A stretch of 64,000 nucleotides of DNA from Dyadobacter sp. CY261 (lineage in GTDB: Bacteria > Bacteroidota > Bacteroidia > Cytophagales > Spirosomataceae), in contig NZ_JAKCPW010000001.1 in NCBI RefSeq assembly GCF_021440085.1, positions 682,001 to 746,000 on the forward strand. The letters run 5' to 3'. The position numbers were made by a program, and so were the translations under genes. How positions within the stretch are numbered: the first letter of the stretch is position 1; every line of letters begins with the position of its first letter. The notes under the pieces were generated by a model. The model was not told where the DNA came from. It did no database searches and saw only the letters and a program-made list of their open reading frames with translations. Of this stretch, positions 1 through 9,689 are shown in pieces.

Positions 1-2554
1 CAGACTTTTTATTCACCAACAGCTTGTCGAGCGGCATCTTGATCAGCGTCAGGGGCGTCCGGATTTCGTGCGCTACATTGGTGAAAAAGTCGATCTTGGC
101 ATTATAAATTTCCCGCTCTTTCCCCCTTTCGATGGTCTCGATCTGCCGCCGGTTCTTCTCATGCAGGGCGAGGAAATAGTAACGAAAAATCACTACAATT
201 ATACTCACAATCAAGGCCACATAAAAGAGATAAGCCCAGCCCGTGGCCCAGAACGCCGGCAGGATGGTAATCCGTAGCCTGGTTTCACGGTTACTCCAAA
301 GTCCGTCGTTATTTGCGCCTCTGATTTTCAGGGTATAGTCGCCGGGCGGAAGTTTGGAAAAATGGATGCTCCTGCTACCGTGGAACGGCACCCATTCTTT
401 GGAAAGGCCTTCGAGCTGGTATTGATAGCTGTTCTGGTCGGGAATGACATAACTGAGCACCGCCACGTCGAAGCTGAGACTGGAACTATGGTAAGGAAGC
501 GTCAGTTCGTCGGCATAAATAATAGATTGTTGCAAAGGCGCATCCTTTTGCCGAATGTCCAGATCACGGTTATTGACCTGTAAGCGGGTAATGTAAACCG
601 GCGGTACGAAGTTGTTGCGAAGCAACGCGGCAGGTTTGAAACCGACCATCCCCGCCACGGTACCGAAGTACAGGGTGCCGTCCGAATCTTTGTACGAAGA
701 ATTATAATTGAATTGATCGGTAGGAAGGCCGTTGCCCATGTGGAAGTTCGTGAAACGGTCGGTACGGCCATCGAGCTTCGCAAGCCCGCGCGAGGTCGAT
801 ATCCAGAAATTGCCCGCGTCGTCTTCGAGTATACGGAACACCTGGTTATCGGGCAGGCCGTCGGTGATCCGGTAATTTCTGAACTTGCCTGTTTCAGGAT
901 TGTAGCGCGATAGCCCGTGCTCGGTACATAGCCAGATACTTTTGTCGGAGCTCTGGTAAAGGCTGTTTACATAGTTATCGAGCAGACCGTTGGGTTGGTT
1001 TGCCTGGTATGTCAAATGGCCTTGTTTTAATGTGGCCGGATTGAAAAACGACACACCGCGCCCGTAGCTCGCCACCCAGATCGTCCCGGCGGCATCTTCA
1101 TGAATGCTCTGGACCTGCGCATTGAAAAACGGGATCCTCGTGAAATCGTTGGTAGCGCGGTTGTATTTGCAAAGGCCCATCCAGGTGCCCGCAAGAATGT
1201 CGCCGGAGCGCGTTTTGTACAGGGTAACAATGAAATTGCTGCTCAGTGAACGCGGGTCAGCAGATGCATTGTAATGCCTGATTACGCGCCCGGTGCGCAG
1301 GTCGAGCACATCGAGTCCGTGTTCGTAGGTGCCCACCCACAATTCATTGCCGTCGGCCACCATGCCGTGCAGATTGTGGTAGGAAATGCTTCCGGGGCGC
1401 CCGTCGGGTAGGAATGTTTTGAACTGGCCAGTCTGTATATCCAGCCGGTTCAGGCCTGCGTCTTCGGTCCCGATCCACAGTTGGCCGTGCTGATCCTTAG
1501 TGATTTCGTGAACAATGCTGCCGCCAATGCTGTTGCCGGGTTTCGGGAAAAACTTCCGGAAGTTGTTGAACTGCCCCGAATAGTAATTGATACCGCCGAA
1601 TTGTGTTGTAATCCAAATGCCGCCTTCGCGGTCGCGCAGGATGGAGTTGACGATGTTGTCGGTAATGGAATACCGGTTGAACTGCTCCCGGACGATATGC
1701 TGCGAATGGCCCGAGATAAGGTCGAGAATGTACAGCCCTGACTCGGTGCCGAGCCAGAACTCCCGGTCGCTCTTCTGGAAAATAGTGTGCACCTGCACGT
1801 CCTCGCCTGGCATACCGGCTGCTGTAAGATTGCGGGCCTGCTTTTTGGCGAAGTTCAGGAGCAAAACCTTTTTCATAGTACCAACAAGCAATGCCGAATC
1901 GCCGACGGCCTGCAATGTCATGGAGCCGTAAATGCCTTTCACTCCCGACAATGCGCCCACATCAAAAACCTCGAAACGGCCGCTGTTTTGCTGATAATGC
2001 CTCACAACGCCGTTGTTGCAAGCCACCCACACATCCCCTGCCTGAGACACGTGGAGGGAAACGGGCTGGTCGCCACCCAGGTCTATTTGCGCCACACGAC
2101 CGGTGCGGAGGTGATATCGGTACAAACGGAGGTCGGATATGATCCATATATTTCCGTTGCGGTCACCACGGATTTCGAGCACTTCTCCTGGCGGAATGAG
2201 CCTGAATGCATCGAAGCGGTCTTTGACAGGGTCGTACCGGTACACGCCCTTGTGGGTACCCACCCAGAGCTTTTCGGACACATCTTCGTATAATGCAAAA
2301 ATGGAATTGCTGCCAATACTCAGTGAATCGCCTGCCATGCTCTGGAAAATCCGAAAGTTGTGGCCGTCGAAACGGTTGAGGCCATTACGGCTTGCAAACC
2401 ACATAAAGCCCTTTTTATCCTGCACCATTTTGCCCACAGCATTGCCCGAAAGGCCGTCGGCAACCTGATAATTACGGAAGTAGAAAGGGTTTTCCTGAGC
2501 ATGCGCCCCCGTGAGGACAAGGAGCAAAAGCAGGAAAGAAAAGAATGTTCTCAC
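1..2554 (-). CDS. HTCS-type sensor histidine kinase with regulator propellers, partial at left edge
   Basis: This is a membrane sensor kinase of the hybrid two-component type that usually controls a neighbouring SusC/SusD uptake locus. The frame runs unbroken from a GTG at 2554 (an in-frame TTG at 2569 is possible) to the window edge, so the C-terminus is missing. A signal peptide ends in GAHAQ. It is followed by regulator-propeller repeats, the first reading DGLSGN...GFMWFAS.NGLNRFDG, then a Y_Y_Y-like segment and one TM helix near residues 770-795. The HisKA box NVAHEIRTPLTL carries the phospho-acceptor His at about residue 829. The ATPase domain, and any receiver and AraC domains, lie outside the window, so whether it is a true hybrid cannot be seen. 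It is divergent from the SusC gene at 2784, its likely target. Confidence 0.9.
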   Translation of the reverse strand, partial: MRTFFSFLLLLLVLTGAHAQENPFYFRNYQVADGLSGNAVGKMVQDKKGFMWFASRNGLNRFDGHNFRIFQSMAGDSLSIGSNSIFALYEDVSEKLWVGTHKGVYRYDPVKDRFDAFRLIPPGEVLEIRGDRNGNIWIISDLRLYRYHLRTGRVAQIDLGGDQPVSLHVSQAGDVWVACNNGVVRHYQQNSGRFEVFDVGALSGVKGIYGSMTLQAVGDSALLVGTMKKVLLLNFAKKQARNLTAAGMPGEDVQVHTIFQKSDREFWLGTESGLYILDLISGHSQHIVREQFNRYSITDNIVNSILRDREGGIWITTQFGGINYYSGQFNNFRKFFPKPGNSIGGSIVHEITKDQHGQLWIGTEDAGLNRLDIQTGQFKTFLPDGRPGSISYHNLHGMVADGNELWVGTYEHGLDVLDLRTGRVIRHYNASADPRSLSSNFIVTLYKTRSGDILAGTWMGLCKYNRATNDFTRIPFFNAQVQSIHEDAAGTIWVASYGRGVSFFNPATLKQGHLTYQANQPNGLLDNYVNSLYQSSDKSIWLCTEHGLSRYNPETGKFRNYRITDGLPDNQVFRILEDDAGNFWISTSRGLAKLDGRTDRFTNFHMGNGLPTDQFNYNSSYKDSDGTLYFGTVAGMVGFKPAALLRNNFVPPVYITRLQVNNRDLDIRQKDAPLQQSIIYADELTLPYHSSSLSFDVAVLSYVIPDQNSYQYQLEGLSKEWVPFHGSRSIHFSKLPPGDYTLKIRGANNDGLWSNRETRLRITILPAFWATGWAYLFYVALIVSIIVVIFRYYFLALHEKNRRQIETIERGKEREIYNAKIDFFTNVAHEIRTPLTLIKMPLDKLLVNKKS

Positions 2555-2783
2555 CAATTTAATCTTCAATAAAGGCCGCTACACGGCACAACTGCTGCAT
2601 AAAGATATCCCACCAAAATCATAGTTAAATCATAAAAATTTCCAGTGAGACATTTTGATTCAAAATTGAGACAAAACGATCACCCGGTTATCTCCTAAAC
2701 CCTGAACTTCGCAGTGTTCTTAATTAATCCAATATTTTAAAAAAATAGTAACAACCCTGCGTGGCAAACCTAATTAATTTTTG

Positions 2784-5700
2784 ATGAAAATGAATTTATA
2801 CAAATCGACCGGCCGGGACAAGCGGCCCCGACCGGCGCGCATTCTCCTGACCCAGGTAACATCCTGGCTTGCCTGTCTGCTGCTGGTCCTGTCGACCTGG
2901 CAGGCGCACGCGCAGACAACCGAGATCACCGGAAAAATTACCGATTCGCAAGGTGTGTTACCGGGTGTATCGATTCTTGAAAAAGGTACCAATACCGGAA
3001 CCGTTTCCGAAACCGACGGCACATTTAAGTTGCAAGTCAGCAGCCCAACGGCGACGCTCGCCATTTCCAATGTCGGGTATGTGAGCCAGGAAATCAGTGT
3101 CGCTGGCAAAACATCCTTAGAAATTATCCTCGTTGAAGACCATAAGACCTTGAACGAGGTGGTCGTGATCGGTTATGGCTCTCTGAACAAAAAGGAGGTT
3201 TCCAGTGCAATTACGCACCTTTCTGCGAAAGATTTGCTCCGTACCGGTGGTAACAACCCACTGATGGCGATCCAGGGGAAAGTGGCGGGCTTGTCGGTAA
3301 CCAACACGGCTGCGGCCGATCCGAACTCATCGCCGAGCATTCAGTTGCGGGGCGCTTCATCGCGTAGCGCGGGATTGGGGCCATTGTTTGTGATCAACGG
3401 GGTACCGGGCGGTAATATCGACAACATCAACCAGAACGAGATCGAGTCGATCGACGTCCTCAAAGGAGGTGCCGCATCGGCCATTTATGGTACACGCGGC
3501 AGCAACGGGGTGATCGTGATCACGACGAAAAAAGGCTCTGCTGAATCGCGTATATTCTATGACGGGTATGCGACATTCGACTTTCCGACCAACCAGCTCG
3601 AAGTACTTTCCAAAGACGACTTTCTCGCCCACAAGCGCGGTGTAGACTTTGGCGGCAATACCAACTGGCTGAAAGAGGTAGCGCGTAACCCTTCGTTCTC
3701 GCACAAGCATACCCTGCAATTCTCAGGTGGTAATGGTAAAACCAACTATTTCACTTCGCTCGATTACCGCGATGCGAATGGTATTGACCTGCGTTCGGCC
3801 AAAAAGGAATATGGCGGACGGATCAATATCAACCACAAATCGGCCAACAATCTGGTCGAACTGGCTTTCACTGCTGCGCCTCGTTATACCAAAACAAGCG
3901 ATGCCGATTACAGCGGTTTCAACTACGCACTGACCCTGAACCCAACGCTCTCCGTACGCGACTCAACCGGCAAGTATGCCTATCTGACCTCCGGATTTTT
4001 CGCCAACAACCCGGTTGAAGTCGCGAAGAGCGTAAAGTCGGACAGAGAGTATAAGCTACTGGATATGAATGGTTCGGCGAAGATTAACATTCTGGAAAAC
4101 CTGAATACCGTTGTGACCATTGGTGAAGTGAATTCGTCGATGAGAAAGTACCTGTTCTCTCCATCGACCCTGACGACCATCGTGAACGGAAGCAAACGGA
4201 ATACGGGAGAGCAGGTTCTGGAAGAAAATGATCAGAAGAGCTTTGAATGGATCGGTAACTATTACCTGGACCTGAATAAGCATTCGGTTAAACTACTTGG
4301 CGGGTACTCATTCCAGTATTTCACGTCGTCGGGTTTCAATGCGAAGAATGAGAATTTCCCTTCCAATATATTGACTTACAATAACCTTGGAAGTGGTTTG
4401 TGGAACTTGCAGCAGGGGATCAACAACGTGGGCTCCTACAAAAACTCGTCCAAACTGATTGCCTTCTTCGGCCGGTTGAACTACGATTTCGACCAGAAAT
4501 ATTACCTGTCGGCCAGCTTGCGCCGTGAAGGTTCTTCGAAATTCGGTTATTCCAACAAATGGGGTTACTTCCCGGCGGCTTCCGTGGCATGGCGCGCCAC
4601 GCAGGAGAAGTTCCTGAAAGACATTCCCTGGTTGAATGAACTGAAAATCCGTGCGGATTATGGCGAAACGGGCAACCAGGATTTTGGTAACTATCTCTCG
4701 CTCGATACTTACGGCGGCTATGGTTACTATTTATATAATGGCGTCAACTATCAGGTGTGGGGGCCAAACCAGAATACCAACTACGACCTGCGCTGGGAAA
4801 AAGCGGCCAACTTCAATGCCGGTATCGACTTTGAATTGTTCGGTAGTAAATTGTCCGGTAGTTTGAACTACTACATCCGCACCAACCGCGATCTGCTGGG
4901 TAACTACAATGTTTCCAACCCACCAAATATCCAGGGCCAGACGTTCGCCAACGTGGGTACAATGCGTAACACCGGTGTCGAATTGCAGTTGAATGCATCC
5001 GTGCTTCATAAAGGCGCTTTCAGCTATGACCTTGGTTTTACAGGCGCTTATAACAATAATAAGTTCGTTTCTTTCTCGAATGCGCTTTTCAAAGGCCAGA
5101 AATACGTGGATGTGGTAGGCATGCCTGCACCGGGTAGCCCGGGCACGTTACAGCGTTTGCAGGAAAATACCCGGATCGGAAGTTTCTATGCATTGAAATC
5201 GGCAGGGGTGGACGATACCGGCGCCTTGCTGGTGTATAACAAAAAGGGTGAAGTAATCCCCGGTAACCAGGCGACCAACGACGACAAGCAGTTTGTAGGC
5301 AACGGTCTGCCGAAGTTTACAATGGGTCTTTCCAATAATTTCAAATACAAAAATTGGGACCTGAGCGTGTTCCTGCGCGGCTCGTTCGGCTACAAGCTGT
5401 TCAACACCTATGCGTTTTACCTGGGTACGCCCGCGGCACAAGAGAATGCCAACGTGCTGACCTCGGCTTACGACGGCGGCAAGTATTCGAAACTGACCAA
5501 TCCGGCTACCTATTCGACGCTGTCGGATTATTTCCTTGAACAAGGCGGATTCCTGAAGATCGACAACGTGACGCTGAGCTACACGCAGCCGGTAAATACC
5601 AAGTTCCTGCAATCGGTGCGCATTTACGCAACGAGTCGTAACCTGGCCACTTTCACAAAGTTCACCGGTGGCGACCCTGATCTGATCGGTGTGAATGGCC

Positions 5701-5798
5701 TGTACCCGGGTGTCAACAAAAATGGCGATAACAATGGCACGTTGGATTACTACCCGTCGACTACCCAGCTGCTGTTGGGCGTCCAGCTTACCTTCTAA
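2784..5798 (+). CDS. SusC/RagA-family TonB-dependent outer-membrane receptor
   Basis: This is an outer-membrane active transporter, the channel half of a SusC/SusD pair. The protein has 1004 residues starting at ATG 2784 (a second ATG lies at 2790). A signal peptide ends in WQAHAQ, then a carboxypeptidase-regulatory-like domain (about residues 47-120, GKITDSQGVLPGVSILEKG), a Plug domain starting at LNEVVVIGYGSLNKKEV, and a long beta-barrel ending in an aromatic residue (LLGVQLTF). There is no STN domain, so this receptor is probably not FecR-controlled. It is more likely controlled by the divergent propeller sensor. The SusD gene begins 14 bases after its stop. The substrate cannot be read from the sequence, because no glycoside hydrolase or sulfatase is next to it. 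Confidence 0.95.
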   Translation: MKMNLYKSTGRDKRPRPARILLTQVTSWLACLLLVLSTWQAHAQTTEITGKITDSQGVLPGVSILEKGTNTGTVSETDGTFKLQVSSPTATLAISNVGYVSQEISVAGKTSLEIILVEDHKTLNEVVVIGYGSLNKKEVSSAITHLSAKDLLRTGGNNPLMAIQGKVAGLSVTNTAAADPNSSPSIQLRGASSRSAGLGPLFVINGVPGGNIDNINQNEIESIDVLKGGAASAIYGTRGSNGVIVITTKKGSAESRIFYDGYATFDFPTNQLEVLSKDDFLAHKRGVDFGGNTNWLKEVARNPSFSHKHTLQFSGGNGKTNYFTSLDYRDANGIDLRSAKKEYGGRININHKSANNLVELAFTAAPRYTKTSDADYSGFNYALTLNPTLSVRDSTGKYAYLTSGFFANNPVEVAKSVKSDREYKLLDMNGSAKINILENLNTVVTIGEVNSSMRKYLFSPSTLTTIVNGSKRNTGEQVLEENDQKSFEWIGNYYLDLNKHSVKLLGGYSFQYFTSSGFNAKNENFPSNILTYNNLGSGLWNLQQGINNVGSYKNSSKLIAFFGRLNYDFDQKYYLSASLRREGSSKFGYSNKWGYFPAASVAWRATQEKFLKDIPWLNELKIRADYGETGNQDFGNYLSLDTYGGYGYYLYNGVNYQVWGPNQNTNYDLRWEKAANFNAGIDFELFGSKLSGSLNYYIRTNRDLLGNYNVSNPPNIQGQTFANVGTMRNTGVELQLNASVLHKGAFSYDLGFTGAYNNNKFVSFSNALFKGQKYVDVVGMPAPGSPGTLQRLQENTRIGSFYALKSAGVDDTGALLVYNKKGEVIPGNQATNDDKQFVGNGLPKFTMGLSNNFKYKNWDLSVFLRGSFGYKLFNTYAFYLGTPAAQENANVLTSAYDGGKYSKLTNPATYSTLSDYFLEQGGFLKIDNVTLSYTQPVNTKFLQSVRIYATSRNLATFTKFTGGDPDLIGVNGLYPGVNKNGDNNGTLDYYPSTTQLLLGVQLTF

Positions 5799-5812
5799 TA
5801 TTTGAAATACCA

Positions 5813-7552
5813 ATGAAAAGCAATCACATATCCAAAAATATTGGCCGCCTGGCAGGCCGCTTAGGCGCCGGAATGCTGCTGATGGCGACAGCTGGCTGTA
5901 CCAACCTCGACGAGGTACTTTACGACCGCATTTCCTCCGAAAACTTCCTTCAAACCCGCGAGGACGTTACCCGCGACTTCCTGCGCGCCTTCGAGCACAG
6001 CTATTGGAGCATTCAGGGCGGAAGCACATTCATGTTGCAGGAAAACAGCTCCGACGAGATCATGACCCCCAACCGCCAGGGCGACTGGTTCGACGGCGGA
6101 CAGTTCCAGCGCGTGCATTACCACACCTGGACACCCAACGACGGCTACACGGCCGATCCTTGGAATGCATTGTACGGTGGCGTTACGCTGGCGACCAACT
6201 CGCTGGAAGATTTGCAGAGCATCAAAGATCCATCGAAGTTTGAGATGACCCAGGCCGAACTCGATGGCATGATCGCAGAGTTAAGGACTTTGCGCGCATG
6301 GCTGAACCTGCGCCTGCTCGATTTCTATCGCAACATCGTGATCGTGACCAAGGTGAAAGGTGAAACCAGCGGCGGGCCGCAGGTAACGCCACAGGAAGCA
6401 TTCGCATTCATTGAGCAGGAATTGAAAGAGTCACTTCCGAAGCTGCCAACGATCCAGAGCCTGGGCGAAAACGCGGTCGGCCGCTGGACGCAAGGCGGGG
6501 CTGCGTCGCTGCTCGTTCGGCTTTATCTGAATGCCAAAGTATACACCGGTACCGACCGTTTTGCAGACTGCGCCACCATTTGCCAGGAAATGATCGATGG
6601 TAAATATGGCGCTTACGCCCTCGAATCACGCTGGGACGCACCATTTGATTACAATAATTCCAAATCGAAAGAGACCGTTTTCGGTTTCCCTGGAAGTTTC
6701 GGGCTTACGCACTGGCAGTACGATGGCGGAATGTATTTCTGGATGCTGCCTAACCTTGCGCCAAACTATTTCGGATTTACAGATTTCGGTAATGCAAACC
6801 CTAAGTATGCCATGCAGCCGGGCCTCGACGTGGATGGTAAGGAATATCCGTTTGCCCTGGGTAAGCCATTTGTGAAATTCCAGAAGTACGCGGATGATGT
6901 CCGTTTGAAGAAATACAAAAACCTGGGCAACAGTAAGCGCGAAGGAATGTTCCTGCATGGCTACCTGACATACACGAACGCGGCTGGAAAGCCCGACACT
7001 GTTCGTGGTTTCAAGGGCCCGTATGCATTGTACCTCCGCGATCAGGTAGGAAAGTTCCTGGATGCCAAACCGGGTACGCCCATTGCCGACAAAACATCGA
7101 ACATGAACAATGCGGATAACAATTCGGGTATTTTCCCTGTGAAATATCCGTTCTATCCGAGCGATGATGCGAACAAGATTTCGTCGGCGTACGCGGAGAT
7201 CCGTTTTGCGGAAATCTATTACTCGCTGGCCGAATGCAAATACCGGGCAGGTAACAAGGCTGCGGCTGCAACATTGCTGAATGCGGTGCGCAAACGTAAT
7301 TATCCGTCTAACTCCCCAAGCCTTTACAAAGCCGATGGCAGCCAGCTTACCGACCAAGAGATGATTGACGAATGGGGTAGGGAGTTCCTGGTAGAAGGCC
7401 GCCGCCGCACCGACATGATACGCTGGGGTGTGTTCAATAAAGGCACCTGGTGGGACAAAACAGCCGATGCTGATAACCATACTGAAATATTCCCCATTGG
7501 ACAAACTGTGCTGAACTCATCCCCTCAGCTCAAACAAAATCCTGGATATTGA
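5813..7552 (+). CDS. SusD/RagB-family outer-membrane lipoprotein
   Basis: This is the surface lid and substrate-binding partner of the preceding SusC. It has 579 residues, a typical SusD length. A long n-region precedes a hydrophobic segment and a lipobox TAGC with the lipidated Cys at residue 29. The N-terminal helical part (FLQTREDVTRDFLRAFEHSY) and the C-terminal region with FAEIYYSLAECKYRAG and EWGREFLVEGRRRTDMIRWG are the usual SusD/RagB signatures. It follows the SusC stop by 14 bases and is surely cotranscribed. The hairpin at 7652-7673 may end the transcript. The ligand is unknown. Confidence 0.94.
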   Translation: MKSNHISKNIGRLAGRLGAGMLLMATAGCTNLDEVLYDRISSENFLQTREDVTRDFLRAFEHSYWSIQGGSTFMLQENSSDEIMTPNRQGDWFDGGQFQRVHYHTWTPNDGYTADPWNALYGGVTLATNSLEDLQSIKDPSKFEMTQAELDGMIAELRTLRAWLNLRLLDFYRNIVIVTKVKGETSGGPQVTPQEAFAFIEQELKESLPKLPTIQSLGENAVGRWTQGGAASLLVRLYLNAKVYTGTDRFADCATICQEMIDGKYGAYALESRWDAPFDYNNSKSKETVFGFPGSFGLTHWQYDGGMYFWMLPNLAPNYFGFTDFGNANPKYAMQPGLDVDGKEYPFALGKPFVKFQKYADDVRLKKYKNLGNSKREGMFLHGYLTYTNAAGKPDTVRGFKGPYALYLRDQVGKFLDAKPGTPIADKTSNMNNADNNSGIFPVKYPFYPSDDANKISSAYAEIRFAEIYYSLAECKYRAGNKAAAATLLNAVRKRNYPSNSPSLYKADGSQLTDQEMIDEWGREFLVEGRRRTDMIRWGVFNKGTWWDKTADADNHTEIFPIGQTVLNSSPQLKQNPGY

Positions 7553-7651
7553 TTTCACGATAAATTCTCTATTCCCGTCGACTTAGGATGATCGCAGGGG
7601 ATTGACGATTGATTGGAAGTTCTTAACTAAAACCGATGACAGACACCGCGG

Positions 7652-7673
7652 GCGGTCGGATTTTTCCGACCGC
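7652..7673 (+). terminator. Perfect hairpin downstream of the SusC/SusD pair
   Basis: A 9-bp perfect inverted repeat, GCGGTCGGA and TCCGACCGC, surrounds a TTTT loop about 100 bases after the SusD stop and 110 bases before the kinase start. Only a short T run follows (CGCTTTG), so it is a weak candidate intrinsic terminator or a transcript-stabilising hairpin. Confidence 0.45.
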
Positions 7674-7785
7674 TTTGCCGGTGCCGTCCTTTTTCTCCGC
7701 CTCAGATATTTTTGCATTTGAGCTGAAAGTTTGTAATATTTATTCGGATACCATTTCGAGATTAATTTTACAACTGCCAGGTTAC

Positions 7786-9684
7786 ATGAAGGCGCTGACA
7801 ATCTGCATTTTACTGTTACTTTCCATTGCATCTCCGCTTTGGGCGCAGGTCGGTAAAATACGAGAATTGCAACAAAGCCTTTCTTCGATCCGGGACAGTA
7901 CGCAGTATGTTGATGTCATAAACCGGATTTCACTTCTTTTTTATGAGCAGAATGCCGACAGCACGCTTTACTACGCGTTGCAGGCACGGCAGGTAGCATT
8001 TCGCCACGATTACGACCAGGGATTGGCAGATGCGACAAACAATTTGGGTGTGGTGTTCGATATCAAAGGCAACATCCAGCTCGCATTGCGGTATTATAAT
8101 GATGCCTACAACCAGTATGTAACGCTCGGTGACTCGTCTAACATCGTGCAGACGCTCATGAACATTGGCTCCGTTTATAATGTGAGCGGGCGCGACGATA
8201 AGGCACAGACAAATTTTGACCGCGCATTGGCGCTTGGCGACCGGATCGAGCATGATTCCATCACAGCGCTGGTGATTTACAATTATATGCTCCTCTATCC
8301 GCAGAAGTTTAGCGGTAACCGACGGACCATGTTGATCGACAGAGCATATGGCATAGCAAAAAAATACAGGGACGTTCGCCTTGAACTAGCCATAGACCAG
8401 CTCCGCGCCGGAGAGCTGATTGTCGGCGGACAGCGCGTTAAGGGGATGATCATGATGGAAAATACGCTTAATCGTGCGCTCGCACTGGAATTAAATTACC
8501 TCAGCATGGATTTGTTGCTAGATCTCGGGGACTATTACCTCGTGGAGGATCGCCAGAAAGCCATTCAATTTTATATTAAAGCATTAGACCTTGCGGAGCA
8601 AAAGAACTATCGCATGTACGCCCGGGACGTGTGCAAAAAGTTGTATGACTACTATATGGCCCAGCGGGACAACACAGACGCATTTACATACAGCCAGAAA
8701 CTCCTCAGATTGTACGAGGAACAAGTCGAGATCGACCGGGTTTCCGGGATCGATTACATTGAATATGCGGTAAAGGACCAGCAACTCATCTCCGAGCGGT
8801 TGAAGTCGAAATACAGTGCGCAGATGCTCGCGCTGGCTGTGGCTGTATGCGTGCTTACGCTGTTGGTTATTTTGGTCCTCTGGCGGAACTGGAAACTCAG
8901 CAAAAAGACCAACCGTGTCCTCACAATGCAGTTCCGGCAACTGGAATCGACGAGCGATGCATTGGAAAAGAGCAACCAGAACTACGCGAGGCTGATCAAG
9001 ATGGTGGCGCATGACTTGCGTAACCCTATTGGCGGCATCAACGCATTGTGTTCCTTATTACAGGATGATGATACTTCACCCGAAGAAGCACAACAATATG
9101 TGGAATTGATCCGGGAGTCGAGCACGAGTTGCTTGCACATGATCAGTGATCTGCTCCAAACCGATTTTGATTTCAAAGAAACCGAATTACTCAAAAAGCT
9201 GGTAGATTTGCCGGTTTTCCTCGACCATGCAATCGCATTGCTAACCTTCCGGGCCGCAGAGAAAAACCAGCGGTTGATCTTGGCCGAATTGTCGCCGATC
9301 ACGATCAATGCTGATCCCGACAAGCTGCTGCGGGTATTGAATAACCTCATTGTGAATGCGATAAAGTTTAGCCCCGAGGGCGAGACGATTCGCGTCAACG
9401 TGTCACCGACCAATAAAGGTGTAACGATTTCGATAGAAGACCACGGCCTGGGTATCCCCGAAGAGGCGATCCCGAAAATTTTCGATCCATTTACAACCTC
9501 GAAGCGTGCCGGTACGGCAGGGGAGCAGGCGTTTGGACTGGGGTTATATATTTCTAAACAGATCGTGGAAGCCCACGGTGGTAAAATCTGGCTTGAAACA
9601 GAAGAGGGCAGTGGTACGACCTTCCACATTTTCCTGCCCGGAGAGCATGTAGATACATTCTCTCCGGCCCAGGCGGGCATTTGA
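7786..9684 (+). CDS. TPR-containing membrane sensor histidine kinase
   Basis: This is a sensor kinase of 632 residues. The ATG at 7786 was chosen because it gives a clean signal peptide (MKALTICILLLLSIASPLWAQ); upstream in-frame starts would add about 50 unrelated residues running through the hairpin. The periplasmic part holds tetratricopeptide-like helices (YNDAYNQYVTLGDSSNIVQTL), then one TM helix near residues 346-368, a coiled linker, and HisKA with the phospho-acceptor His at residue 409 in MVAHDLRNPIGG. The HATPase_c domain shows the N box (NNLIVNAIKFSPEG), DHGLGI and GLGLYISK. No receiver domain and no adjacent response regulator are present, so its partner is elsewhere. It ends 5 bases from the convergent beta-lactamase stop. 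Confidence 0.93.
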   Translation: MKALTICILLLLSIASPLWAQVGKIRELQQSLSSIRDSTQYVDVINRISLLFYEQNADSTLYYALQARQVAFRHDYDQGLADATNNLGVVFDIKGNIQLALRYYNDAYNQYVTLGDSSNIVQTLMNIGSVYNVSGRDDKAQTNFDRALALGDRIEHDSITALVIYNYMLLYPQKFSGNRRTMLIDRAYGIAKKYRDVRLELAIDQLRAGELIVGGQRVKGMIMMENTLNRALALELNYLSMDLLLDLGDYYLVEDRQKAIQFYIKALDLAEQKNYRMYARDVCKKLYDYYMAQRDNTDAFTYSQKLLRLYEEQVEIDRVSGIDYIEYAVKDQQLISERLKSKYSAQMLALAVAVCVLTLLVILVLWRNWKLSKKTNRVLTMQFRQLESTSDALEKSNQNYARLIKMVAHDLRNPIGGINALCSLLQDDDTSPEEAQQYVELIRESSTSCLHMISDLLQTDFDFKETELLKKLVDLPVFLDHAIALLTFRAAEKNQRLILAELSPITINADPDKLLRVLNNLIVNAIKFSPEGETIRVNVSPTNKGVTISIEDHGLGIPEEAIPKIFDPFTTSKRAGTAGEQAFGLGLYISKQIVEAHGGKIWLETEEGSGTTFHIFLPGEHVDTFSPAQAGI

Positions 9685-9689
9685 CGCCG

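Noticed and set aside
1..2554. Several short plus-strand open frames across the sensor kinase
   Set aside because: They are antisense to one continuous minus-strand frame with signal peptide, propellers, TM helix and H-box; none has a recognisable protein pattern.
6626..7504. Minus-strand open frame of 292 codons within the SusD gene
   Set aside because: The plus-strand SusD has a lipobox and conserved motifs; the antisense frame has none.
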